From positions 1 to 64,000 of the forward strand of contig JBNKIW010000015.1 in the NCBI GenBank assembly GCA_050290865.1: a stretch of 64,000 bases of DNA. Direction: 5' to 3'. How positions within the stretch are numbered: the first letter of the stretch is position 1; each line of letters begins with the position of its first letter. This DNA is from JARRLC01 sp050290865. Its GTDB lineage: Bacteria; Pseudomonadota; Alphaproteobacteria; Rhizobiales; Rhodomicrobiaceae. Under the pieces are notes generated by a model. That model was not told the DNA's origin, did no database searches, and was given only the letters and a program-made list of their open reading frames with translations. Below are positions 50,972 through 58,479 of this stretch, piece after piece. A program made the position numbers and the translations under genes.

Positions 50972-51738
50972 AAAATCGTATCATCCCCTGTCTTGACGTG
51001 AAGGACGGCCGGGTCGTCAAAGGCGTGAATTTTGTCGATCTGGTCGATGCGGGGGACCCCGTGGAGGCCGCCGCCGCTTATGACGCCGCCGGGGCCGACG
51101 AGCTTTGCTTCCTCGACATCACCGCCAGCCACGAGGACCGCGCGATCATCTTCGACGTGGTGGCGCGAACCGCTGAGCGCTGTTTCATGCCGCTGACGGT
51201 GGGTGGCGGCGTGCGTGAGGTGGAGGATATCCGCCGCCTGTTGGAGGCGGGCGCCGACAAGGTCTCGATCAATACCGCGGCGGTGAACAACCGGCAGTTC
51301 GTGCGCGAGGGCGCGGAGAAGTTTGGGACGCAGTGCATCGTGGTGGCGATCGACGCCAAGCGCGTCACCGCCGAGGGCGAACGCCCGCGCTGGGAGATCT
51401 TCACGCATGGCGGGCGCAAACCGACAGGGATCGATGCCGTCGGTTTTGCGCGCGAGGTCGTCGAGCTGGGAGCGGGCGAAATCCTGCTGACATCCATGGA
51501 CCGCGACGGCACGCGCGCGGGCTTCGACATCGCGCTGACGCGCGCGATTGCCGATGCGGTGACGGTGCCGGTGATCGCGTCGGGCGGCGTGGGCACGCTG
51601 GAGCATCTCGTCGAGGGCGTGCGCGACGGCCATGCCAGCGCGGTGCTGGCGGCGTCGATCTTCCATTTCGGCGATCACTCGATCGGCGAAGCGAAGCGCT
51701 ATATGGCGGCGGCGGGCATCCCCGTGCGGCTGGATTGA
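50965..51738 (+). CDS. hisF: Imidazole glycerol phosphate synthase cyclase subunit
   Basis: HisF, 257 residues, is a TIM barrel that uses ammonia from HisH to form IGP and AICAR. Catalytic D11 (RIIPCLDVKDGRVVKGVNF) and the second acid in LLTSMDRDGTRAGFD are present, with phosphate loops VGGGVREVEDIRRLL and ASGGVGTLEHL. The ATG at 50965 overlaps the end of the arginase-like gene. HisE and HisI do not follow; two unrelated membrane proteins come next. Confidence 0.98.
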   Translation: MLKNRIIPCLDVKDGRVVKGVNFVDLVDAGDPVEAAAAYDAAGADELCFLDITASHEDRAIIFDVVARTAERCFMPLTVGGGVREVEDIRRLLEAGADKVSINTAAVNNRQFVREGAEKFGTQCIVVAIDAKRVTAEGERPRWEIFTHGGRKPTGIDAVGFAREVVELGAGEILLTSMDRDGTRAGFDIALTRAIADAVTVPVIASGGVGTLEHLVEGVRDGHASAVLAASIFHFGDHSIGEAKRYMAAAGIPVRLD

Positions 51739-51862
51739 TCGCCGGCCGGAGACGGCTCGGGCCGTGCCTGGCTCGCCGGGGCGGATAAATCCTATTTACG
51801 CTTTCGCCAGCCCTGATACATTATGAACAAATTTCGCGACCGGCGGTTGGGGGGGCGGCGCC

Positions 51863-53200
51863 ATGTTCGATACGCTGATGAAGCTGCGTGTGAATTTCGT
51901 TATCGTGTTTCTCGGCGCGTTTGCGCTGATGTTCCTGATAAAACTCACGTCACTGTTGCCATCCCAATATTACTTCAGCTTTTCCAAGCTCATTGCCAGT
52001 GATCGAGGGCCATTTATCGTCGATCCTCCGAGCGTCACGGGCGCGAAACTGTGCGAGCTGCTGCGCAAGAACAATATTTCCACGGATCAGATCGGGACCG
52101 GCACCGTCGATTGCCGGGCGGTCTTTGAAGAACGCGCGAAGCAGACAAACACAGCCACACTCGCGCCGGAAGCGCAGGATCGGATCTATGGCATCGTCCT
52201 GAGGCAGGATGCCGGGTTCCGCGCCGCGGTGCAGCAGCGCCTGGGCGGTTTTGCGCTTACGCCGTTGACCAATGAACAGCTCGATACGATGCTGGCGGAG
52301 AGCAGGACGGCGAGCGAAGCCTACGACAAAGTGTTTCGCAATTACGAGCAACAACTGAGCGATGCGTTCCGGCTGCCCGTCGCCACAGCCTTCAACAAGC
52401 TGCTTGGCCCGATCCTTCGGACGAAAAGCGGGGAAGAGGAAAGCGCCGAGGCCCCCTCGCTGCAGCTCTCCGCGGCAGAGGCCGACAAAATCCGCGCTGC
52501 TCATCAGGTGTTTTTGGAAAGCTTTGCGCAGCAGGTCCGGCAGATTTCGCTGTCGCCGATACGAAAATCGACTGTGGACGAATTCATGAGCCGGTCCGAC
52601 GCGCGGTGGGCATTGCCCGACAATCTGGCGGGATATTACGGCGGCCAGATCAAGCCGGTGCTGCAATACAACCTGAAGGACGCATTCCAGAAACAGAACA
52701 TTGCACTCATCGACCAGAAACAGGCGAGGGCAACGATCTTCAGGGAGATGGCTGCAGCCGGTCTCCACGATTACCTCGCCGCTGTCGGTGTCCGCCTGCT
52801 GCCGGTCATCCTTTTCGGGCTCGTGTTCGGCTTCGTATTCGGGCGCGCGGAGTTCACGTCGACCAGCCTTGCGGCGGCCATGACCGCGTTCCTGCTGAGC
52901 TGGCCTCTCATTCTCATGTGGGAGCAACTCGTTACCGGGCCGTGGCAGAGCCAGAGGCAGCTCTTTATCGTGTTCTACGCGGTCTATGTTCTGTCGTTCT
53001 TTTTCACGGCGCGTATGGCTGCGGTGTTCGGCGCCTGGATGCGCCAGCGCACCATGCCTGATACCGGGAGCATCGAGGCAGGTGGTTCGCTGCTCGCCAG
53101 GGTGAGCGCGAGGGAAATCCTGGTCAACATTGCGGTCGGGCTGATCTGCAATGGCGCGGTTTATACCTGGAATGTTGCCATGCCCAGGCTGCTGGCCTGA
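51863..53200 (+). CDS. Unrecognised membrane protein with large extracytoplasmic domain
   Basis: A 445-residue protein I do not recognise. One TM at about 11-31 (NFVIVFLGAFALMFLIKL), then about 270 mostly helical, charged residues (about 35-305) likely outside the membrane, with two cysteines (CELLRKNN, VDCRAVFEE). Three TMs follow near the C-terminus: about 311-331 (LLPVILFGLVFGFVFGRA), 338-355 and 370-390 (FIVFYAVYVLSFFFTARM), and a fourth weak one at 420-440. A G-rich ribosome-binding site precedes the ATG. It is followed 13 nt later by a second envelope protein, so the two probably work together. Confidence 0.7.
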   Translation: MFDTLMKLRVNFVIVFLGAFALMFLIKLTSLLPSQYYFSFSKLIASDRGPFIVDPPSVTGAKLCELLRKNNISTDQIGTGTVDCRAVFEERAKQTNTATLAPEAQDRIYGIVLRQDAGFRAAVQQRLGGFALTPLTNEQLDTMLAESRTASEAYDKVFRNYEQQLSDAFRLPVATAFNKLLGPILRTKSGEEESAEAPSLQLSAAEADKIRAAHQVFLESFAQQVRQISLSPIRKSTVDEFMSRSDARWALPDNLAGYYGGQIKPVLQYNLKDAFQKQNIALIDQKQARATIFREMAAAGLHDYLAAVGVRLLPVILFGLVFGFVFGRAEFTSTSLAAAMTAFLLSWPLILMWEQLVTGPWQSQRQLFIVFYAVYVLSFFFTARMAAVFGAWMRQRTMPDTGSIEAGGSLLARVSAREILVNIAVGLICNGAVYTWNVAMPRLLA

Positions 53201-53213
53201 TGTAGGCGGTACG

Positions 53214-53864
53214 GTGAGGCGCATCGCAATCCTGGTGATCGTCGCTATTGGCGGTATGGCGGCATTTCTCGCCGTCATGTCGCTTGAATACCGTGTTCGG
53301 CAGGGCCGCATCTATGCCTTGGCGGGACGCGATCCGGCGCTGGCCGCGAAAAGGCTCGTTGAGACGTTTCCGCCGGACGGAGCGGTCTGTGCGGCGGAGA
53401 ACGTCAGCCGGGATGGTGCGGCGATACTCTCCGCGTTGGAGACTGTCGAGGGCTTCGCGACATCCCCCGCCGAGCGGGCCGCCGAAACAGTGATCGCCAC
53501 AGCCACGCGATTTCTGCGCTTTGAGCCGCCGGATCTGTCCTATGGCCCGCTGCAGATCCGCCCCAGTTCCGTTCGCCTCGCGACGAACGCTTCACCGCCG
53601 ATCACCACCCTTCTGGATCGCTGCGTGGCGCGCGCGACGGCACGACAAGTCATTGAACGAAAACTCGATCGGTCGCTCGGCTTCGGGGCTTCCCTGACGC
53701 GATCGGAGGTGCTCGCGATTGCCGCCCTCCACAATGGCCAGCGCCATGCGGAGCGCGACGCCGAGCAGAAGCTCGCCAACCGTGTATATCGGGAAATCGT
53801 CTACCACCTTTTCCAGGAGCTACGCTTTTTCGTCCAGCCACGGCAGTCTGTGTCCGGCCTGTAA
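53214..53864 (+). CDS. Unrecognised membrane-anchored protein, partner of the preceding gene
   Basis: A 216-residue protein with an N-terminal signal anchor (about 3-24, RIAILVIVAIGGMAAFLAVM) and a soluble, mostly helical remainder with two cysteines (GAVCAAENVS, LLDRCVARA). The segment GFGASLTRSEVLAIAALHNGQ and a C-terminal YREIVYHLFQELRFFV are the most distinctive parts. No family is recognised. The GTG at 53214 is chosen because the signal anchor begins there; AGGCGG is upstream. It lies 13 nt after the previous gene and is followed by a terminator at 54000. Confidence 0.65.
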   Translation: MRRIAILVIVAIGGMAAFLAVMSLEYRVRQGRIYALAGRDPALAAKRLVETFPPDGAVCAAENVSRDGAAILSALETVEGFATSPAERAAETVIATATRFLRFEPPDLSYGPLQIRPSSVRLATNASPPITTLLDRCVARATARQVIERKLDRSLGFGASLTRSEVLAIAALHNGQRHAERDAEQKLANRVYREIVYHLFQELRFFVQPRQSVSGL

Positions 53865-53999
53865 GGGCCGCCCGCCGGGAATGCCGGGCTCGACGCCGCC
53901 GGCATTCCGTCAACTGGGAAGAAAAAGCGCCGTCTCGCCGCCCCTTCCGGGAGGAATAGGCACAAGTGGGGCAAGGGCAGGAGACGACGAAGAGGAAGG

Positions 54000-54031
54000 G
54001 CGGGGCGGCCGGGACCGCCCTGCGGGTTTTT
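54000..54031 (+). terminator. Intrinsic terminator between convergent genes
   Basis: A stem of about 9 bp (54000-54008 with 54015-54023, core GGGCGG/CCGCCC) with a 6-nt loop is followed by GGG and TTTTT at 54027-54031. Oriented to stop plus-strand transcription from the two-gene membrane unit before it reaches the convergent peroxidase gene. Confidence 0.65.
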
Positions 54032-54042
54032 CGATCGCCAGG

Positions 54043-55080
54043 CTATGGTTTTGGCCGGGGCGAGTCCGCCGTGCTCGGCGGCAGGAGCGGATAGAGAACC
54101 TCGGGCTGCTCGCCGGTCAGCGCCTTCAGGAAGGCGGTGATCTTTTCCGCCTCGGCGTCGGTCAGCTTCATTCCGAGCTGCGCGCTTCCCATGATGGTCA
54201 CCGCCTCTTTCAGGTCCCAGACCTTGCCGCTGTGGAAATAGGGCGGCGTGAGCGCGATATTCCTCAGCGGTGCCACGCGGTATACGAATTCGTCGCTGGC
54301 CGCCTTGGTGACCGCCGCGCGTCCCTTGTCCTCGGGCGGCAGCAGGTCCGGGCCGGGCTTCTCGGCCACGCCGAAGGCTGCATAAGAGTGGCCGCCCATG
54401 TTCACGCCGTTGTGGCACCCGGCGCAGCCCCTGTCGATGAACAGCTGCAGCCCTTCCTTCTGCTCCGGGTTCAGCGCATGGATGTTGCCGCCCAGATAGG
54501 CATCGAACGCGGAATCCGGCGTCGTCAGCGACGCCTCGAACACCGCGATCGCCTTCACCACGTTGCCGATGGTGATCGGCTCGTCATCGCGCGGGTAGGC
54601 GGATTCGAATTTGGGGCGGTAGCCGGGGATCTTTTTCAGCGTTTCGACGACATGCTGGTGCGTGGAGCCCATTTCGGCCGGGTTGGCCATTGGTCCGCCA
54701 GCCTGCTCCTCCAGGTCCGCCGCGCGTCCGTCCCAGAACTGCGCCGTGTTGAAAACGGCGTTCAGCACGGTCGGGGCGTTGCGTCCGCCTTTCTGCCAGC
54801 GGTGGCCGATCGAAGTTTCCAGCATATCGACGCCGCCGAGCCCGACTCTGTGGCAGGTGTTGCAGCTTATCGTGTGGCTTTCGGACAGACGCGGATCGAA
54901 ATACAGCATGGCGCCGAGTTCGAGCTTGGCAGGTGTGGACGGATTATTCTTGAGTGCGGGTGGGCTTGACGGGATCGGTTCGAAAAGTTCTTTTGCCCGG
55001 TTCAGGAGGTCATCTTCTGCCAAAACCGGGTTTATGAACAGAATCGTTCCTGCCAGTGCCAGAGCAATGCCGCGATTCAT
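54043..55080 (-). CDS. Di-haem cytochrome c peroxidase (CcpA/MauG family)
   Basis: A 345-residue periplasmic protein with signal peptide (cleavage after VLA) and two c-type haem sites: CNTCH at 73-77 and CAGCH at 219-223. Family blocks: LGAMLYFDPRLSESHTISC, SIGHRWQKGGRNAPTVLNA, FWDGRAADLEEQAGGP, and PLRNIALTPPYFHSGKVWDL. It fits bacterial di-haem peroxidases that reduce hydrogen peroxide with electrons from cytochrome c or similar. A proline-rich tail ends the protein. GAGGAGG lies upstream of the ATG. Standalone on the minus strand. Confidence 0.93.
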   Translation of the reverse strand: MNRGIALALAGTILFINPVLAEDDLLNRAKELFEPIPSSPPALKNNPSTPAKLELGAMLYFDPRLSESHTISCNTCHRVGLGGVDMLETSIGHRWQKGGRNAPTVLNAVFNTAQFWDGRAADLEEQAGGPMANPAEMGSTHQHVVETLKKIPGYRPKFESAYPRDDEPITIGNVVKAIAVFEASLTTPDSAFDAYLGGNIHALNPEQKEGLQLFIDRGCAGCHNGVNMGGHSYAAFGVAEKPGPDLLPPEDKGRAAVTKAASDEFVYRVAPLRNIALTPPYFHSGKVWDLKEAVTIMGSAQLGMKLTDAEAEKITAFLKALTGEQPEVLYPLLPPSTADSPRPKP

Positions 55081-55195
55081 AAAGGTGCCTCCTCGGGTCG
55101 CCGGTGCAAGTGTACTCTAATCTTCAGCAACAATTGCACAGGCAACATGACATCGCGTTGACGTCGGCTGTCAGCGTTTTGTCAGGCGGGCGGTT

Positions 55196-57379
55196 TTATT
55201 GTCGTGAGGTTTGTGAATCACTGCGGCCGAGTTTTCTTTTCAGCCACTCGTTCAGTGCGATGAGCATAATTGCGAGCAGAGCGAGGCTCAAACCCGCCTG
55301 GATCAACGAGGCGTGCGAGACAGCGACCGGCATGACCGGTTCCGTCCTGTCGAGCCCGTAGAGGCAGCCGTAGACTCTGCGGATGACCCGCTCGTCTTCC
55401 CAGGGAACGAACACCAGCGCATTCTTTGCCGAAAGGAAGAATGCCTCGCTCATGGGGTGCGAATTGCCGTGAACGCAAGGGCCGGTCTGGAACAGGCCGG
55501 CGGTGGAGGCGGAAAGCCAGTCGAGGTTGCGCCAGATCGCGCCGGCAGGGGTTTGCAGCCATGCGGGGGCGCCGTCCCAGGCCAGCGATGAAGGCCACGC
55601 CGGGAGGACCGACGCCGGAGCTTCAACGGCGAAATCTGCCGGGCGTTGAGCGAGGTAGTACGGGGCGAAGGCGATGATGGCTGCCATCCAGGCAAGAAAC
55701 AGCCGGAGCAGCGGAAGCCGCCGGCGGGCCCGTCCGCTCCCTTCGCTGCCTGACGAATTCCGCGGGGGCGATGGCGTGTCTGCGCGAACTGCCGCGAAGC
55801 GCAGAATGCGGAAACGCTTCTCGCCACTCGTGTCCGCCGTTTTGCTTGCGGAGGAAGTGGCCTCGGCATTCTCTTCAGGCGCTGCGGGCACTTCTTCCTC
55901 CGCCGGCTCCGATGTCGATGTCGAGGGGGTGGGGATGGTCGTGGTAGTGGCATTGGCGGTGGCGCGGGCCGCAGCCGTCGTCTTGACGGAAACCACAGGT
56001 TCCTCGGCGCCAGGGCTGGCGTCTGGCTCCGCCTCGTCCTGGTCCGCAACGAAATCGGGAGGGTGATATTCGAAGGTTTCGCCCGAAGGTGCCGCTTTCG
56101 TCCAGCGCGAGAACAGTGACCGCCCCTCCTGGCGCCATCGCGGCCACCACCTGGAGCGTGGCTTTTCAGGGGTGAAGATGACGATTTTCTCGAATGCCGG
56201 CGTCTGCGCGAAATTGGCCTCGCCGACCTCGGGAAGCGCCGTGCACCGCGCGCCGTCGAATGTGAAGGCAGCCTCGGCCGAGGCGCCGTAGAAGCTCGCC
56301 ATGCCCGAGAACTCGGCGCCTGCGAACCGCGCTGCGCCCGCGAATCGCACCTGGCGGAACAATGCTTCGCTCCCGAACCTGGCGTCGCCGAAATCGCAGT
56401 CTTCGAGAAACCGTGCGGTGCTGAAATCCGCCTCGCGAATGAACCGCGCCGCGACAAACGACGTGGCGGCCGAAAACACTGCGGGACCGAACTGCGCCGG
56501 CATGACGAACAGGGCGCCATCGAACTTGACCGCGCCGTTGAACTGCGCGTTGCGGAAATCGCTGTTGCCGATGAACCACGTCTGCCGGAACGAGGTCTCG
56601 CCCTCGAACCGTGCCGCCTCGAAGCTGACATTGCAGGCGCCGGAAATCACGAGACCGGCCCACGAGCCGCCGAAACGCGTCTCCAGAAAGCGCGCGTCGC
56701 CACGGAAGTGCGCACCGCGGAAAATCACGCGCTGTCCGGAAAACCGCGTCTTGACGAAGCTCGCACTCGTTTCGAACTGGGCGGAAGTGAACCGCGCGTC
56801 GCCTTCGAACACGCCGCCATCGAATTGCGCGGCGGCGAAGGTGGTCTTCACGAACTGCACGGCGCCCGCGAACTGTGTGCCCGCGAATTCGGCCAGTTTG
56901 GCGAACCGGGTGCGATGGAAGCGCGCGCAGGGCTCGAGATCGCTCGCCTTGAGGAATTCGGTGTTCGTGAAGCTGGCGTCCGCCTCGAAGCGTGCCTTGT
57001 CGAAATTGGCGAAGCCGTGAAACTTCACCGCTGAAAACAGGGCCGCGTTGAACTGCGCCGCCTCGAAACAGGCATTGCCATCGAACCGCGCCGCCGTGAA
57101 ATCGGCTGTGCCGGCGAAGCGCGCGTCATCGAAATCGGTGGGGCCGGGGAAATGCAGGCCGCCGAAATCAGCGTGCCCGTCGACCCTTTCGCCGGCAAAG
57201 CTCGCAGTTGCTTCTTCGATCCAGGCCTTTGTTTCTTCGTTCTGTCCCTCGCCGTACCAGTCTACGGACCATTTACCCGCTTTCTCAAGCGCGTGTTTTT
57301 TCTCCAGAACGCCGCGCGCCCACGCCGCCCATGCATCCTTGCCCTGGCGCCACAGAGCAAGGGTTTCCTCGGTGTTCAT
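55196..57379 (-). CDS. Large pentapeptide-repeat membrane protein
   Basis: A 727-residue protein. Residues 1-60 are helical (EETLALWRQGKDAWAAWARG). Residues about 66-402 are continuous pentapeptide repeats of the F-centred type (ARFxGxAxF), about 67 units, predicted to form a right-handed quadrilateral beta-helix. A Thr/Ala/Pro/Glu-rich linker follows (about 440-550). Two TM segments lie at about 555-577 (LPLLRLFLAWMAAIIAFAPYYLA) and 692-712 (LIQAGLSLALLAIMLIALNEW), separated by about 115 residues rich in Trp. The repeat part is therefore cytoplasmic or periplasmic and tethered by the C-terminus. The ATG at 57379 has GGGGAG upstream. The function is unknown. Confidence 0.85.
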   Translation of the reverse strand: MNTEETLALWRQGKDAWAAWARGVLEKKHALEKAGKWSVDWYGEGQNEETKAWIEEATASFAGERVDGHADFGGLHFPGPTDFDDARFAGTADFTAARFDGNACFEAAQFNAALFSAVKFHGFANFDKARFEADASFTNTEFLKASDLEPCARFHRTRFAKLAEFAGTQFAGAVQFVKTTFAAAQFDGGVFEGDARFTSAQFETSASFVKTRFSGQRVIFRGAHFRGDARFLETRFGGSWAGLVISGACNVSFEAARFEGETSFRQTWFIGNSDFRNAQFNGAVKFDGALFVMPAQFGPAVFSAATSFVAARFIREADFSTARFLEDCDFGDARFGSEALFRQVRFAGAARFAGAEFSGMASFYGASAEAAFTFDGARCTALPEVGEANFAQTPAFEKIVIFTPEKPRSRWWPRWRQEGRSLFSRWTKAAPSGETFEYHPPDFVADQDEAEPDASPGAEEPVVSVKTTAAARATANATTTTIPTPSTSTSEPAEEEVPAAPEENAEATSSASKTADTSGEKRFRILRFAAVRADTPSPPRNSSGSEGSGRARRRLPLLRLFLAWMAAIIAFAPYYLAQRPADFAVEAPASVLPAWPSSLAWDGAPAWLQTPAGAIWRNLDWLSASTAGLFQTGPCVHGNSHPMSEAFFLSAKNALVFVPWEDERVIRRVYGCLYGLDRTEPVMPVAVSHASLIQAGLSLALLAIMLIALNEWLKRKLGRSDSQTSRQ

Positions 57380-57775
57380 CCAGGCTCCCCATAAGCTTCT
57401 CCTGTCGCTTCTCCCCGCTGGCGATCCTGCATGGCAATTTTGTCCTAAATGAATGTGCTGCACCGGATATTTCTCACCGTGGCTGTCGGGGCGGTCCAGC
57501 GGAAGTCAAGCCTACGGAGCGTCTTCACAAAGAGCGCCATCCTTTCGGTCTCCGCTTTGAGATTTGCAGGCGTGAGTCCCGCGATAGGACGCAATGACGC
57601 AGGAGGAGCGTTGCGGCGAAGCTGCGAGGAGCGGGGGAAGAATCGTGCAGCCTGCTCCGCCGGTTGCGATGACGCGCCGATTTATGTTTCCCTGGCTAGA
57701 CGAATTCCTAACTTGACGCCGGTGCTGCCTTTCCTGCTTTTTCGCTTCCGCCCGCAAGCATGAGGAGGTGCCCGG
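57380..57775. other. Divergent intergenic region
   Basis: A 396-nt region between the pentapeptide gene and the cyclotransferase-like gene. A 104-codon plus-strand frame (57449-57763) is open but lacks family features and a ribosome-binding site, so it is not called. A TTGACG hexamer at 57713-57718 resembles a -35 box for the downstream gene, without a good -10 partner. No RNA gene or terminator was recognised. Confidence 0.4.
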
Positions 57776-58171
57776 CTGACCGACCTGCTGTTCGTGTATG
57801 GCTCGCTGAAGCGTGCCTCCCGTCACCCCATGGCGCGCAGACTGGCGCGGCAGAGCATCTGGCTCGGCAGGGCCAGGATGAACGCGCGGCTGCATCTTCC
57901 CGGCCCATATCCGGGCGCCGTTCCCTCACCCAGCCCCCGCGACGGCGTGCATGGCGACGTGTTGAGACTGCCGCAGCCGCGATCTGCATTCGTCTGGCTC
58001 GACGAATTTGAGGGCTGCGGCACCAAGTGTCCTGAACCGGCACCCTATCGCCGTGCTAAAGTCACGGTTCGGATGGATTCCGGTGAGCATCGGCAGGTGT
58101 GGACCTATTTCTATGATTTACGAGTCTGGTGCACGCGAGTGCTGCCGCGCGGACGCTTCCCGGTTGGATAA
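57776..58171 (+). CDS. Gamma-glutamylcyclotransferase-like protein, apparent CTG start
   Basis: A 131-residue AIG2/GGCT-like protein: N-terminal LLFVYGSLKR (substrate loop YGSL at 8-11), GVHGDVLRL, and WLDEFEGC with the catalytic Glu at about 79, followed by PYRRAKVTV. The family acts on gamma-glutamyl amines or peptides. No ATG, GTG or TTG fits: GTG at 57794 would delete the first beta strand. CTG at 57776 lies 5 nt after a perfect GAGGAGGTG and restores the family N-terminus, so a CTG start is proposed. The last 15 residues diverge from the family. Standalone, upstream of ppdK. Confidence 0.75.
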   Translation: MTDLLFVYGSLKRASRHPMARRLARQSIWLGRARMNARLHLPGPYPGAVPSPSPRDGVHGDVLRLPQPRSAFVWLDEFEGCGTKCPEPAPYRRAKVTVRMDSGEHRQVWTYFYDLRVWCTRVLPRGRFPVG

Positions 58172-58479
58172 CCTGGCGAAAGCCGCCCGTTTTAGGATGA
58201 TGAGAGGGAAGCTTCCCTTGAACCCGGCTGTCGATGTCGGATACATCATCTGTGCGTTTTTCCTGCTGCCGTGTTCGTCGCGCATCACACGATGCTCGTC
58301 CTGACTGAGGCGGCTGGTCCCTGGCCACGGAGACGGAAACACTTATGCCCGCCCGCATCATCTACGATCTGATCATCCGGTCGCTGGAAACGAATGTCCG
58401 GCTTCTGGATAGCTTTTCCGAAATCATGAAAGCCAAGAGCGGCAACCCTTCCTCCCCCCCCGCAAAGCAGGAGGCACCT
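58172..58479. other. Region upstream of ppdK
   Basis: A 308-nt region. It contains a perfect 14-nt palindrome AGGGAAGCTTCCCT (58205-58218), a possible operator, and a C-tract of eight (58454-58461) just before the ppdK ribosome-binding site. An in-frame ATG at 58345 with GGAG upstream could extend PPDK by 45 residues, so part of this stretch may be coding. Confidence 0.4.

Noticed and set aside
51950..53311. A 453-codon minus-strand frame opposite the unknown membrane protein
   Set aside because: The plus-strand frame has TM segments, a G-rich ribosome-binding site and a 13-nt link to the next gene. The minus frame is charge-rich with no hydrophobic structure or start signal.
53719..54969. 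A 416-codon plus-strand frame opposite the peroxidase
   Set aside because: The minus strand encodes two haem motifs and a signal peptide; the plus frame is an artefact of GC-rich codon use.
57449..57763. A 104-codon frame upstream of the cyclotransferase gene
   Set aside because: No ribosome-binding site, no family similarity, and mixed composition ending in a Phe/Leu/Arg run; it is more likely non-coding.
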